Shown here piece after piece: positions 22,828-30,836 of a DNA stretch of 32,293 nt. The position numbers and the translations under genes are program-made. Source of the DNA: Clostridia bacterium (GTDB lineage: Bacteria > Bacillota > Clostridia > Christensenellales > CAG-138). Location: assembly GCA_017428025.1 (NCBI GenBank), contig JAFRRO010000061.1, positions 1-32,293 on the forward strand, given 5' to 3'. The notes under the pieces were generated by a model. It was not told where the DNA came from, searched no databases, and was given only the letters and a program-made list of their open reading frames with translations. Every line of letters begins with the position of its first letter. The stretch's first letter is position 1.

Positions 22828-23688
22828 ATGAAGAAGACAAAACTGTTTGCGGTACTGGCAATCTGTCTGGCGATTGTTCTGATGATGACCGCCTGCCAGG
22901 CGGCGCTGATCAATTCCAATGTTACGGTCAACGCAGACGGATCCGGCACCAAGACCATCACCGCCGTGATTTACAGCGATGATGCGATCCTTGCCGGCGA
23001 GGAGAACGCCGCCGAGCCCGGCACGGTCGGCAACAACTCGAAGTACCTGCTCGTTTCGGGCGAAGCGCTCGTCGCGAAGATCAAGTCCTACTCCGCGCTC
23101 GAGGACATCGACATCACCGTAGGACCGGACGGCGGCAACACGGTCGTCACGATCAAGTACGCATTCGACAGCATCGAGAACTACACCGAAAAGACCAAGA
23201 AGCTTGCGAAGGACAACGCCGACAAGATCGAAGCGCCGACCTTCACCAAGAACGACGACGGCACCTTCACCTACAAGGAGAAAACCGAGAACACGCAGCT
23301 TTCGCTGGACAACATCTTCCTTTCGCTGTACAACGACCCCGAGGCGTTCTCGAAGGACGGACAGGGCGATTGCGATCTGGAAGCGTACGGATATGATTAC
23401 ACTTGTATTTATACAATCATGTCCGTGTCCGCAACCATCGGTACCGAGACCAATACCGTACAGGTAAACGAGTACAACGATTCCAACACGATCGTCGAGC
23501 AGGATTGGGCGGACTACATCGAAGTCACCGGAAAGCCCGCACAGACCGCACCCGTGCCCGCACCGGCAGGCAAAGGTCTCTCGACCGGCGCTCTGATCGG
23601 CATTATCGCCGGCTGCGTCGTCGCGGTCGCCGTCATCGTTGCGATCGTTGTCGCGGCTTCCAAGAAGAAGAAGGCGGCGGCGAAGTAA
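22828..23688 (+). CDS. lipoprotein with C-terminal membrane helix, unknown function (paralogue 1)
   Basis: 286 residues starting 21 bases after the GH13 gene, with GGAGG before the ATG. A lipobox (MMTAC, Cys at 23) gives N-terminal lipidation. The ectodomain begins with a repeat-like motif GSGTKTITAVIYSDD and NNSKYLLVSGEALVAKI. A proline/alanine linker (about 236-250) leads to a strong transmembrane helix (ALIGIIAGCVVAVAVIVAIV) and a Lys-rich cytoplasmic tail. It would be held to the membrane at both ends. The same motifs recur in the protein encoded from 23864. Function unknown; a surface role in glycan handling is inferred from its neighbours. Confidence 0.82.
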   Translation: MKKTKLFAVLAICLAIVLMMTACQAALINSNVTVNADGSGTKTITAVIYSDDAILAGEENAAEPGTVGNNSKYLLVSGEALVAKIKSYSALEDIDITVGPDGGNTVVTIKYAFDSIENYTEKTKKLAKDNADKIEAPTFTKNDDGTFTYKEKTENTQLSLDNIFLSLYNDPEAFSKDGQGDCDLEAYGYDYTCIYTIMSVSATIGTETNTVQVNEYNDSNTIVEQDWADYIEVTGKPAQTAPVPAPAGKGLSTGALIGIIAGCVVAVAVIVAIVVAASKKKKAAAK

Positions 23689-23711
23689 CCCGTATCCACC
23701 AGATTCCAAGA

Positions 23712-23746
23712 AAAGCCCGGAAGCGTTTTCCGGGCTTTCTTCTTTT
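23712..23746 (+). terminator. Rho-independent terminator
   Basis: The 11-bp stem AAAGCCCGGAA/TTCCGGGCTTT with a 5-base loop (23712-23738) is followed by CTTCTTTTG. It ends the unit GH13 plus lipoprotein 1. The next 117 bases contain no convincing promoter; a TATACT at 23811-23816 lacks a -35. Confidence 0.85.
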
Positions 23747-23863
23747 GTAAAACTCCAATATCGTGCTAAAGCATATCAAGATTGAAGCAGTATTTTTATA
23801 CATGGTGCTTTATACTGACAGTATGGGATGGTATCTTCCCGAATCTGAATCGGAGGAATGGCA

Positions 23864-24928
23864 ATGAAACGAATTCTGCTCTTCGCCGTGATCGGCATGC
23901 TGCTGCTGAGTCTTGCCTGTTCGGAAGCGACCGTACACGGAAAAACGGTGTTCTACAGCGACTGTTCCGGAACCAAGACGGTGACCTTCCGCGTGTACGG
24001 CGATCAGGAGCCGCTGGAAGGTCGCGACTATACCGCAGGCAACAACTCGGCGTTCCTGCTTTCGACCGGCGACGCGCTGATCGAAAAACTTCGGGAGTTC
24101 TGCCCGCTTCCCGACGCGCAGTTCACCTATACAGAAGGTGCGTCCAAGCGTGAATCGACCTATATCACCATGTCATTCGACTTTACCGACATCAACGACT
24201 ACAACCGCAAGGGTTGGCTGCTCGCCGGCAATTATGCGGACGGCTGGAAGGATGCGCAATGTGAAGAGAACGGCGGTACGCTCACCGTGCGCGAGGCAGA
24301 CGGGAATCTGAAGCTGCTGTATCTCGACATGCTGGAACAGTATTTCAACGATTTCGACTGCTATCCGGTTTACGAGTACGGTCCGAACACGCAGAGTCAG
24401 GTCATTCCGAACGGCATTCAGTTTCTCGGCGACGACTACTTCGCGTTCTCGTGGTGGATCGTTCCGGCGTCCAACGAGATCGTGATCGGTGACCGGACCG
24501 CGTCTTCGTCCTTCTTTGATCCCTCGGTCGATCACGAAGCGCGCGCCGATCTGTCCGAATCCTATCTGGAGGCGTCCGGTGTTGCAAACGAACGCGTCGT
24601 GCCGGTTTCTCTCCGCATCGGCGAGGACACGCAGACCGTATATGAGCAGAATGCGGCGTTCGTTCCCGGCACCCTGATCGTCACCTATTCGGACGGCACC
24701 GAACAGACCGTCGCGCTCAATGCGGATCTGCTCGACGGCTTCGACACCTCCGTCTCCGGAACCTACCGTGTCGGTGTGCGCTGCCAAGGTCTTGAGACCT
24801 CCTTCGACGTGACCGTCAAAAGCCGCATCCGTCCGCTGCACTGGTTCTTGATCGGGTTCGCCATACTCTTCGCGGTCGCCGTCCTGACGACGCTGCTGAT
24901 GATGCGCAAAAAGAAGGTGGCGGCATGA
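23864..24928 (+). CDS. lipoprotein with Ig-like domain and C-terminal membrane helix (paralogue 2)
   Basis: The second of two close ATGs (23864) is chosen because GGAGG lies 7 bases before it; 354 residues. Lipobox LSLAC (Cys at about 19). The ectodomain starts with CSGTKTVTFRVYGDQEP and NNSAFLLSTGDALIEKL, clearly related to the preceding lipoprotein. A bacterial Ig-like repeat follows (about 245-320: VVPVSLRIGE, GTLIVTYSDGTEQ, SGTYRVGVRCQG). A transmembrane helix and RKKK tail end the protein. It overlaps the secreted GH13 gene by ATGA, so both are made together. Likely a surface protein assisting polysaccharide binding or anchoring; no enzyme motif seen. Confidence 0.82.
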   Translation: MKRILLFAVIGMLLLSLACSEATVHGKTVFYSDCSGTKTVTFRVYGDQEPLEGRDYTAGNNSAFLLSTGDALIEKLREFCPLPDAQFTYTEGASKRESTYITMSFDFTDINDYNRKGWLLAGNYADGWKDAQCEENGGTLTVREADGNLKLLYLDMLEQYFNDFDCYPVYEYGPNTQSQVIPNGIQFLGDDYFAFSWWIVPASNEIVIGDRTASSSFFDPSVDHEARADLSESYLEASGVANERVVPVSLRIGEDTQTVYEQNAAFVPGTLIVTYSDGTEQTVALNADLLDGFDTSVSGTYRVGVRCQGLETSFDVTVKSRIRPLHWFLIGFAILFAVAVLTTLLMMRKKKVAA

Positions 24929-26610
24929 GGCATCCGCGAACGCGCGCCGCGCTGCTTCTCTCCCTCCTGCTTGCGCTGCTGCTCCTTTTCGGCTGTACGC
25001 CCAAAACGGTGCTGAAAACGCAGCGCACGAGCGGATTCACGCCGGACAAGCCGTATCAGGGCACCTGGTACACGATGTTTGTATACTCCTTTGCCGATTC
25101 GAACGGCGACGGCATCGGGGATCTTCGCGGGCTCATCGACAAACTCGATTACCTGAACGACGGCGACCCGCAGACGGATACGGACCTCGGCATCTCCGGC
25201 ATGTGGCTGCTGCCGATCATGCCCGCGCATACCTTTCATAAGTACGATATCGAGGATTACTATTCCATCGATCCGCAGTACGGCACGATGCAGGACTTCG
25301 AGGATCTGATCGCCGCCTGCGACGCGCGCGGCATCTCCGTCATTCTCGATCTCGTTTTGAACTGCACCTCCAACATCCATCCGTGGTTTCTGGATGCGCT
25401 GAACGATCCCGACAGCCCGTACCGCGCGTACTACCGTTTCCTCGACGACGCCGAGCATCCCGAGGATTACGACCTGCACGCGGCTGTGCTCGGCTATGAC
25501 AGCTGGTACCGGTACGACCGCGAGGGCAATTCCTACGACATCGACGGCGACGAAGGCGAGCAGATCGCCTGCAGCCTGTACGCCGGCTACATGCCCGATC
25601 TGAACTACGACAACGAAGCGACCGTTCTCGAGGTGCAGAACATCGCAAAGTTCTGGCTCGACAAGGGCGTTGCCGGATTCCGCCTCGATTCCGCTCCGCA
25701 CATCTTTTCCGCGGCGGAGATCCCGCTTTCCTCGGGCAAAACGGTCAGCGAATGCAATTACGCATTCTGGAGCCGCTTCCGCGACTACTGCCGGTCGATC
25801 GATCCGGACGTCTATCTGGTCGGTGAGGTGCTGACCGGAAACGTCGATACGCGCGCGGACTACATGCGCTCGATCGGCTCGGACTTCGACTTCGGTCTGA
25901 TCTACAACATCCGCGACGAGTTCAAGCATCCCTCCTCGAAAAACGACCTCGGTCTCTTGATCGCATCGAGCTATAAGACGTATCGGAACACGACGAACGA
26001 CCGGTACATCAACGCGCCGTTTCAGACCGACGCCGATGTGAACCGCATGGCAGGCGTATTCGACAATGACCCGCGCAAGATCAAGCTGGCGCAGATGGTT
26101 TCGCTGACGATCGAAGGGCTGCCGTTCATGTATTACGGCGACGAGATCGGCATGCTCGGCAACAAGAGCAGCGGAGAGATATTCAAACTCTCCTTCCCTT
26201 GGGCGAAGGGCGATCCGTACCAGACGACGATGCTCAATTACTGGAACATCTACGGCAAAAAGGCCGACGGAAGCGACTATCTGCAGCCGTTCGACGAGCA
26301 GAATGCGGACCCGAATTCTGTGCTGTCCGCGATCCGCAGACTGATCCACATCCGCAGCGAGAACGAAGCGCTGTTTGCCGGACGGTTTGAGACCTACACG
26401 GCGGCGCCGGACGTCGTCTCCTACAAGATGGTTTCCGCGCATCAGGAGGCGGTCATCCTGCACAACTTCCACGACGCGCCGGTCACCTTCACGTTCGATA
26501 CGGAAGACTACGGACTGCTGTACATGACGTATCACGACGAACTGACGGTCAGCGGCGGAACAATCACGTTAGAGCCGTATGAGAGCATCATCCTTGCCCG
26601 CATGCGCTGA
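24925..26610 (+). CDS. GH13 alpha-amylase-like lipoprotein, cell surface
   Basis: 561 residues with a lipoprotein signal (LLFGC, Cys24), so it acts outside the membrane. GH13 barrel: YSFADSNGDGIGDLRG, LDLVLNCTSNIHPWF, nucleophile Asp255 (GFRLDSAPHI), acid/base Glu301 (LVGEVLTG). The third site, usually NHD, reads FQTDADVNRMAG: the aspartate (Asp371) is kept but Asn and His are replaced. An Asp/Gly-rich insertion (about 186-213, YDREGNSYDIDGDEG) may bind calcium. It probably cuts alpha-glucan chains at the surface before import by the MdxEFG-like transporter. Translationally coupled to lipoprotein 2. Confidence 0.88.
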   Translation: MRHPRTRAALLLSLLLALLLLFGCTPKTVLKTQRTSGFTPDKPYQGTWYTMFVYSFADSNGDGIGDLRGLIDKLDYLNDGDPQTDTDLGISGMWLLPIMPAHTFHKYDIEDYYSIDPQYGTMQDFEDLIAACDARGISVILDLVLNCTSNIHPWFLDALNDPDSPYRAYYRFLDDAEHPEDYDLHAAVLGYDSWYRYDREGNSYDIDGDEGEQIACSLYAGYMPDLNYDNEATVLEVQNIAKFWLDKGVAGFRLDSAPHIFSAAEIPLSSGKTVSECNYAFWSRFRDYCRSIDPDVYLVGEVLTGNVDTRADYMRSIGSDFDFGLIYNIRDEFKHPSSKNDLGLLIASSYKTYRNTTNDRYINAPFQTDADVNRMAGVFDNDPRKIKLAQMVSLTIEGLPFMYYGDEIGMLGNKSSGEIFKLSFPWAKGDPYQTTMLNYWNIYGKKADGSDYLQPFDEQNADPNSVLSAIRRLIHIRSENEALFAGRFETYTAAPDVVSYKMVSAHQEAVILHNFHDAPVTFTFDTEDYGLLYMTYHDELTVSGGTITLEPYESIILARMR

Positions 26611-26637
26611 ACAATTACGAATATATAGGAGGTATGT

Positions 26638-27669
26638 ATGTCGAAATTCCAATTTACGGTCGGTCCGTGGAACGTCCACACCGGCGCAGATTCCTACGGT
26701 CCCGAAACGCGCAGCGCGATCGATCTGGAAACGAAGTTCCGCAGATTCAGCGAGATCGGCTTTTCCGCCGTGCAGTTCCATGACGACGACGTCGTCCCGA
26801 ACATGAATGCATTGAGCGAGGAGCAGATCAAGGCGGAAGCGCGCAAGGTCAAGGCGATGCTGGACAAGTACGGTCTCAAAGCCGAATTTGTCGCGCCGCG
26901 GCTTTGGATGGATCCGCATACGGCGGACGGCGGCTTTACAAGCACGAGCAAGGCGGATCGCGAGTTTGCCATGTGGCGCGCGTACCGCTCCATCGACATC
27001 GCCCGCGAGCTCGGCACGGATCTGACCGTGCTGTGGCTTGCGCGTGAGGGCACGCTTTGCGCGGAGTCGAAGAGCGCCGTGACCGCGACGAAGCAAATCA
27101 TCGAGGCGATCAACAACATGCTCCGCTACGACGAGAGCATCCGCGTCTGCATCGAGCCGAAGCCGAACGAGCCGATCGACCGTTCGTTCTGCGGCACGAT
27201 CGGGCACGTCATGGCGGTTTCCGCCGCGACGATCGATCCCAAGCGCGTCGGCGGCAACCTCGAAAGCGCGCATGCGGTGCTCGCGGGGCTCGATCCGGCA
27301 AACGAGATCGGCTTTGCACTCGCGTTCGACAAGCTGTTCACCGTCCATCTGAACGACCAGAACGGCATCCGTTACGATCAGGACAAGTCCTTCGGCGTCG
27401 AAAACCTGCGTCAGGCGTTCAATCAGGTCAAGCTGCTGTGCGAAAACCGGTACTGGGAAAAGGGGTACGTCGGACTGGACGTCAAGGCCATGCGCACGAC
27501 CTCCGACGAGGACAGCTATGAGCATCTCAAGAACAGTCTCGCGATCTTCAAGGCTCTTGAAGAGAAGGTCGACCGGTACGACTATGCGCTTGCGAACTCG
27601 CTAATCGCGCAGCGCAAGTTCGAACAGTTGGAGCTGTATACCGTGAACCTTCTGATGGGTCTGGTCTGA
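26638..27669 (+). CDS. xylose-isomerase-like TIM-barrel sugar isomerase
   Basis: 343 residues behind a full AGGAGG. The order of motifs follows class I xylose isomerase: FHDDDVVPN, CIEPKPNEP, then Glu and His in NLESAHAVLAG, and YDQDKSFG. It is about 45 residues shorter than typical XylA. The metal-site aspartate of HIDLNGQ is replaced: here the segment reads TVHLNDQ, so one ligand is His or shifted. An aldose-ketose isomerase is likely, but the substrate may not be xylose. It is followed after 14 bases by a PfkB kinase and then an aldolase, forming an isomerise-phosphorylate-cleave set. Cytoplasmic. Confidence 0.85.
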   Translation: MSKFQFTVGPWNVHTGADSYGPETRSAIDLETKFRRFSEIGFSAVQFHDDDVVPNMNALSEEQIKAEARKVKAMLDKYGLKAEFVAPRLWMDPHTADGGFTSTSKADREFAMWRAYRSIDIARELGTDLTVLWLAREGTLCAESKSAVTATKQIIEAINNMLRYDESIRVCIEPKPNEPIDRSFCGTIGHVMAVSAATIDPKRVGGNLESAHAVLAGLDPANEIGFALAFDKLFTVHLNDQNGIRYDQDKSFGVENLRQAFNQVKLLCENRYWEKGYVGLDVKAMRTTSDEDSYEHLKNSLAIFKALEEKVDRYDYALANSLIAQRKFEQLELYTVNLLMGLV

Positions 27670-27683
27670 CCCTGCCGACCGCC

Positions 27684-28820
27684 ATGCAACGAAAACTGAT
27701 CTGCGCCGGTCACGTCTGTCTCGACATCACACCGGTCTTTGCGCCGGACGCGGAATCGGATTTCGCGTCGCTTCTGACGCCGGGGCGGCTCGTGCATACC
27801 GGCGCGGCGGACATCCACACCGGCGGCAGCGTTGCGAACACCGGTCTTGCGCTGAAGCTGCTCGGCAACGACGTAACGCTGCTCGGCAAGATCGGAACGG
27901 ACGCGTTCGGCAGCATCGTGAAATCGATCTTCGCGTCCTACGACGCGGGCGGACTGATCGAGGACCGCAGTGCAACGACTTCCTATTCGGTCGTGCTCGC
28001 CCCGCCCGGTCAGGATCGCGTGTTTCTGCACCATCCCGGTGCGAACGACACGTTTTCGAGTGCGGACGTGCCGGAGGATGCGCTCAAAAACGCCGCGCTG
28101 TTCCATTTCGGCTACCCGCCGATCATGCGCCGCATGTACGAAAACGGCGGTGCGGAGCTTGCCACTCTGTTCCGCCGCGTCAAGGCTCACGGCGTCGCAA
28201 CGGGGCTTGATCTCGCCGCGGTCGATCCGGATTCCGACGCCGGTCGTGCCGACTGGGAACGGATCCTGTCCGCCGTTCTGCCCGATACGGACTTTTTCAT
28301 GCCGTCGTTCGAAGAGCTGTGCCGGATGCTCGACCGCGAACGCTACGCCCGGTTCGACCCGCACGCGGATATCACGGAGCAGATCGACCTGCTGCGCGAT
28401 GCAAAACCGCTTGCGGAACGCGCGCTTGACTTGGGCTGCCGTGTCGTGCTGATCAAGTGCGGCGTCGCGGGAATGTATCTTCGCACGGCGGATCGCGTTG
28501 CGCTGCAAAAAACGGGCAATCGCGTCGCGCTCGATCCTGCGCATTGGGCGGATCGGGAGATCCTCCAGCCATGTCTTTGTGCCGATCGCGTCCTGTCCGG
28601 AACCGGCGCGGGCGATACAAGCATCGCGGCGTTTCTGACCGCAGTTCTGAACGGATGTTCCCCCGAATGGTGCGCTGCGCTTGCCGCCGCCGAGGGCGCC
28701 TGCTGCGTCACGGAATACGATGCGCTGAGCGGACTGCTGCCGCTGACAGCGCTTTCGGAACGGCTGAAAAAGGGCTGGAAAACAATGAAGCAAGGAGAAC
28801 TGCAATGCTTGTCAATCTGA
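27684..28820 (+). CDS. PfkB-family carbohydrate kinase
   Basis: 378 residues. The ribokinase-fold signatures are present: the N-terminal glycine motif HTGGSVANTGLALKLLG and the C-terminal anion-hole/catalytic motif SGTGAGDTSIAAFL with the base Asp. An insertion around residues 215-245 makes it longer than most members (about 310). It phosphorylates a sugar, probably the ketose made by the upstream isomerase. There is no clear Shine-Dalgarno (14-base gap), which suggests coupling to the isomerase. Its 3' end overlaps the aldolase gene by 16 bases. Confidence 0.88.
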   Translation: MQRKLICAGHVCLDITPVFAPDAESDFASLLTPGRLVHTGAADIHTGGSVANTGLALKLLGNDVTLLGKIGTDAFGSIVKSIFASYDAGGLIEDRSATTSYSVVLAPPGQDRVFLHHPGANDTFSSADVPEDALKNAALFHFGYPPIMRRMYENGGAELATLFRRVKAHGVATGLDLAAVDPDSDAGRADWERILSAVLPDTDFFMPSFEELCRMLDRERYARFDPHADITEQIDLLRDAKPLAERALDLGCRVVLIKCGVAGMYLRTADRVALQKTGNRVALDPAHWADREILQPCLCADRVLSGTGAGDTSIAAFLTAVLNGCSPEWCAALAAAEGACCVTEYDALSGLLPLTALSERLKKGWKTMKQGELQCLSI

Positions 28821-29650
28821 AAACGATACTCGCCGACGCGCAGGAAAAGCGTTACGGCGTCGGATTCTTCAATGCGGTCAACGCCGAGATGGCGCGCGCT
28901 GTCATCGAAACCGCCGAAGAGCTGCGCTCTCCGGTCATGATCGGCACCGCGGAGGTACTGCTGCCCGTCACGCCGCTGCCGGTCGTGGCGGATTATCTGA
29001 TCCCGATGGCGCGCGAAGCACACGTTCCGGTCTGCGTGCATTATGATCACGGTCTGACCTTCACCAAATGCATCGAAGCGCTGCGGCTCGGATTCACCTC
29101 CGTCATGTACGACTGTTCCACCGCTCCCTACGCGAAAAACGCGCAGCAGGTCGCCGACCTTGTCGGCATCTGCCACGGCATGAACGTGTCCGTGGAAGGC
29201 GAGCTGGGACACGTCGGCGACAACGAAGGCGCAGGGAAGCTGCTCCGCCCGAGCGATTTCTATACCGATCCGGACGCAGCCGAGGACTATGTGTGCCGCA
29301 CCGGAATCGATGCGCTCGCAGTCGCGGTCGGCAATGCGCACGGAGACTACCGCTTCCCGCCCAAGCTCGACTTCGACCGGATCGAAGCGATCACGCAAAA
29401 AACCGGCATCCCGCTCGTGCTGCACGGCGGCAGCGGGCTGTCGGATGACGATTTTCGCGTCGCCGTTTCGAAGAGCATCGCAAAGATCAACATCTTTACG
29501 GATCTCGACAAAGCCGGAAAACGCGGCATATTGAAGGGTCTTGAACGCGGCGCGCAGACCGTGACCGGTCTCATCCCGTTCGAGATCGAGGCGATGAAAG
29601 AGGTCGTTGCCGAAAAGCTGAAGCTGTTCGGTTCCGTCAACCGATGCTGA
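28805..29650 (+). CDS. class II (zinc) fructose/tagatose-bisphosphate-type aldolase
   Basis: ATG 28805 with AAGGAG 7 bases upstream; the frame is open far upstream, but only this start has a ribosome site and gives the family N-terminus MLVNLKTILADAQEKRYGVG. 281 residues. Zinc and substrate motifs: VHYDHGLTF, VEGELGHVG, GNAHGDY, LHGGSGLSDDD, KINIFTDL. Enzymes of this group (Fba, GatY/KbaY) split ketose-phosphates into dihydroxyacetone phosphate and an aldehyde. As last gene of the isomerase-kinase-aldolase set it would finish catabolism of the sugar. Whether it takes a 1-phosphate or a 1,6-bisphosphate is not visible. Confidence 0.9.
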   Translation: MLVNLKTILADAQEKRYGVGFFNAVNAEMARAVIETAEELRSPVMIGTAEVLLPVTPLPVVADYLIPMAREAHVPVCVHYDHGLTFTKCIEALRLGFTSVMYDCSTAPYAKNAQQVADLVGICHGMNVSVEGELGHVGDNEGAGKLLRPSDFYTDPDAAEDYVCRTGIDALAVAVGNAHGDYRFPPKLDFDRIEAITQKTGIPLVLHGGSGLSDDDFRVAVSKSIAKINIFTDLDKAGKRGILKGLERGAQTVTGLIPFEIEAMKEVVAEKLKLFGSVNRC

Positions 29651-29730
29651 GAACCGTTTGAACAAGCCGTGTTCGGTTTGTTGAAAATGCCTGCCGCGTC
29701 CTCCGTTTCAGACATTCTTGCGCAGCAGGC

Positions 29731-29759
29731 AAGAGCCACCCTTGCGGATGGCTCTCTTT
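29731..29759. terminator. hairpin between convergent genes
   Basis: AGAGCCA/TGGCTCT (7 bp, with two more G-C pairs inside) is followed on the plus strand by CTTT. It lies between the aldolase gene and a small convergent ORF and may serve both, although the T tract is short. Confidence 0.5.
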
Positions 29760-29766
29760 GCAATGC

Positions 29767-29895
29767 TCAGTTTCCGAAGTACGCGTTTGCGCGTTCGTTG
29801 TACAGGTAGATCGCTTTGACCAGATTCTCCAATGCCTCCGTACCTCCTGCGTTCAGTACCTTATACACATATTGCCGTTCATTGGACTTGCTCAT
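29767..29895 (-). CDS. 42-residue small hypothetical protein
   Basis: ATG 29895 with AGGAT a few bases upstream; the product begins MSKSNERQYVYKVLNAGG and ends NERANAYFGN. It is amphipathic and helical in appearance, without signal or membrane segment. GC content and codon use match the genes rather than the AT-rich flank. No family recognised. It could also be the surviving end of a larger gene. Confidence 0.4.
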   Translation of the reverse strand: MSKSNERQYVYKVLNAGGTEALENLVKAIYLYNERANAYFGN

Positions 29896-30776
29896 AATAA
29901 TCCTATATTTGATGTCCGGTTTAAAGCATCTTCTTTGGCTCATAGTATTTCAAAATTGCTATCAAATGAGACTTCAATTCAAAATATAATTCTCCCCAGA
30001 ATTACCGGTAAATCTTTCGTTTGTTTCGATTCAATCTTTTTTGTATGAGGGGAAATTCTTTGAGGATTTTCCTGCACTTTTTTACTCGAATTGTGAACTA
30101 TGCCGTTTTTTGGCAAAAGATTCGAACTGAAAAACAAAAAGATTCCCCATCTGTGACAATCAGATCATGACAGAGGGAACAAAAGATATGTGTCAGGAAT
30201 GAAAGAGATTGCTCTTTCGATTCGATTGAGTTTCAGAAGAAAAAGAGAAACTAATGGATAGGAGATCACAAAAGATATCGCGGTCAACTCCGCAGGTATT
30301 GTGTAATTTTTGGAGTTCAATTCTGAACAAACGGGGCATAGAATTCCTATGGTTTTGGGTCGAAATCAAATGAGAATAAGGCACGATCGGATCAAAAAGT
30401 TAATAACTATGTGTTGAGCATCTGGAAATATGGTGTTATATAGCTTAAAACACACTATCAATTATTTAAAAAGAGGTCAAAAGTACTTTTTGGACAAAAA
30501 GTCAAGAAATTCGGTCAGGTCCACAGGAGTGAACACACTATATATGTGTTATAAACAAGTATATGACACGAGAAGATGAGTAAAAATGAGTAAAGATTTG
30601 ATTATTTGCCCTATTGACAAACATCAGAACGTGATACGTGGAACATGGATCCGGTTGCTTTGGAAGCACGTCTGATATATATTGTAGAAATATCGTTGAA
30701 CCGCATCCGGATGTGTTATCGATCGTAACAAACCGATCCGGAACCGGGGCGGGAAACAAATCAACAAACTTGCAAC
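29896..30776. other. AT-rich gene-poor stretch with repeated AACACA motifs
   Basis: About 880 bases with no convincing gene: the open frames here are short, lack ribosome sites and have no protein-like composition. Visible structure: ATGTGTT at 30409-30415, AACACACTAT at 30449-30458, the palindrome AACACA-N7-TGTGTT at 30532-30550, and two overlapping palindromes AAAAGTACTTTT (30479-30490) and ACTTTTT-GGAC-AAAAAGT (30485-30502). These may be protein-binding sites or remnants of a decayed element. Confidence 0.4.
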
Positions 30777-30805
30777 TTGTGACGATCCGATCAGTATGGT
30801 ATAAT
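30777..30805 (+). promoter_or_regulatory. promoter of the LCP-family gene
   Basis: A -35 TTGTGA (30777-30782) and a perfect -10 TATAAT (30800-30805) are 17 bases apart, about 31 bases before the first in-frame ATG. Confidence 0.6.
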
Positions 30806-30836
30806 AACAAACAGCCATGCATCCGGTTGGGGCTGT

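Noticed and set aside
24763..26535. 590-codon minus-strand open frame
   Set aside because: Shadow of the GH13 lipoprotein gene; no motif and an Arg/Val-rich low-information sequence.
28457..28804. 116-residue N-terminal extension of the aldolase
   Set aside because: This part overlaps the PfkB kinase gene in another frame and is Arg-rich; the start at 28805 has a Shine-Dalgarno and the family N-terminus.
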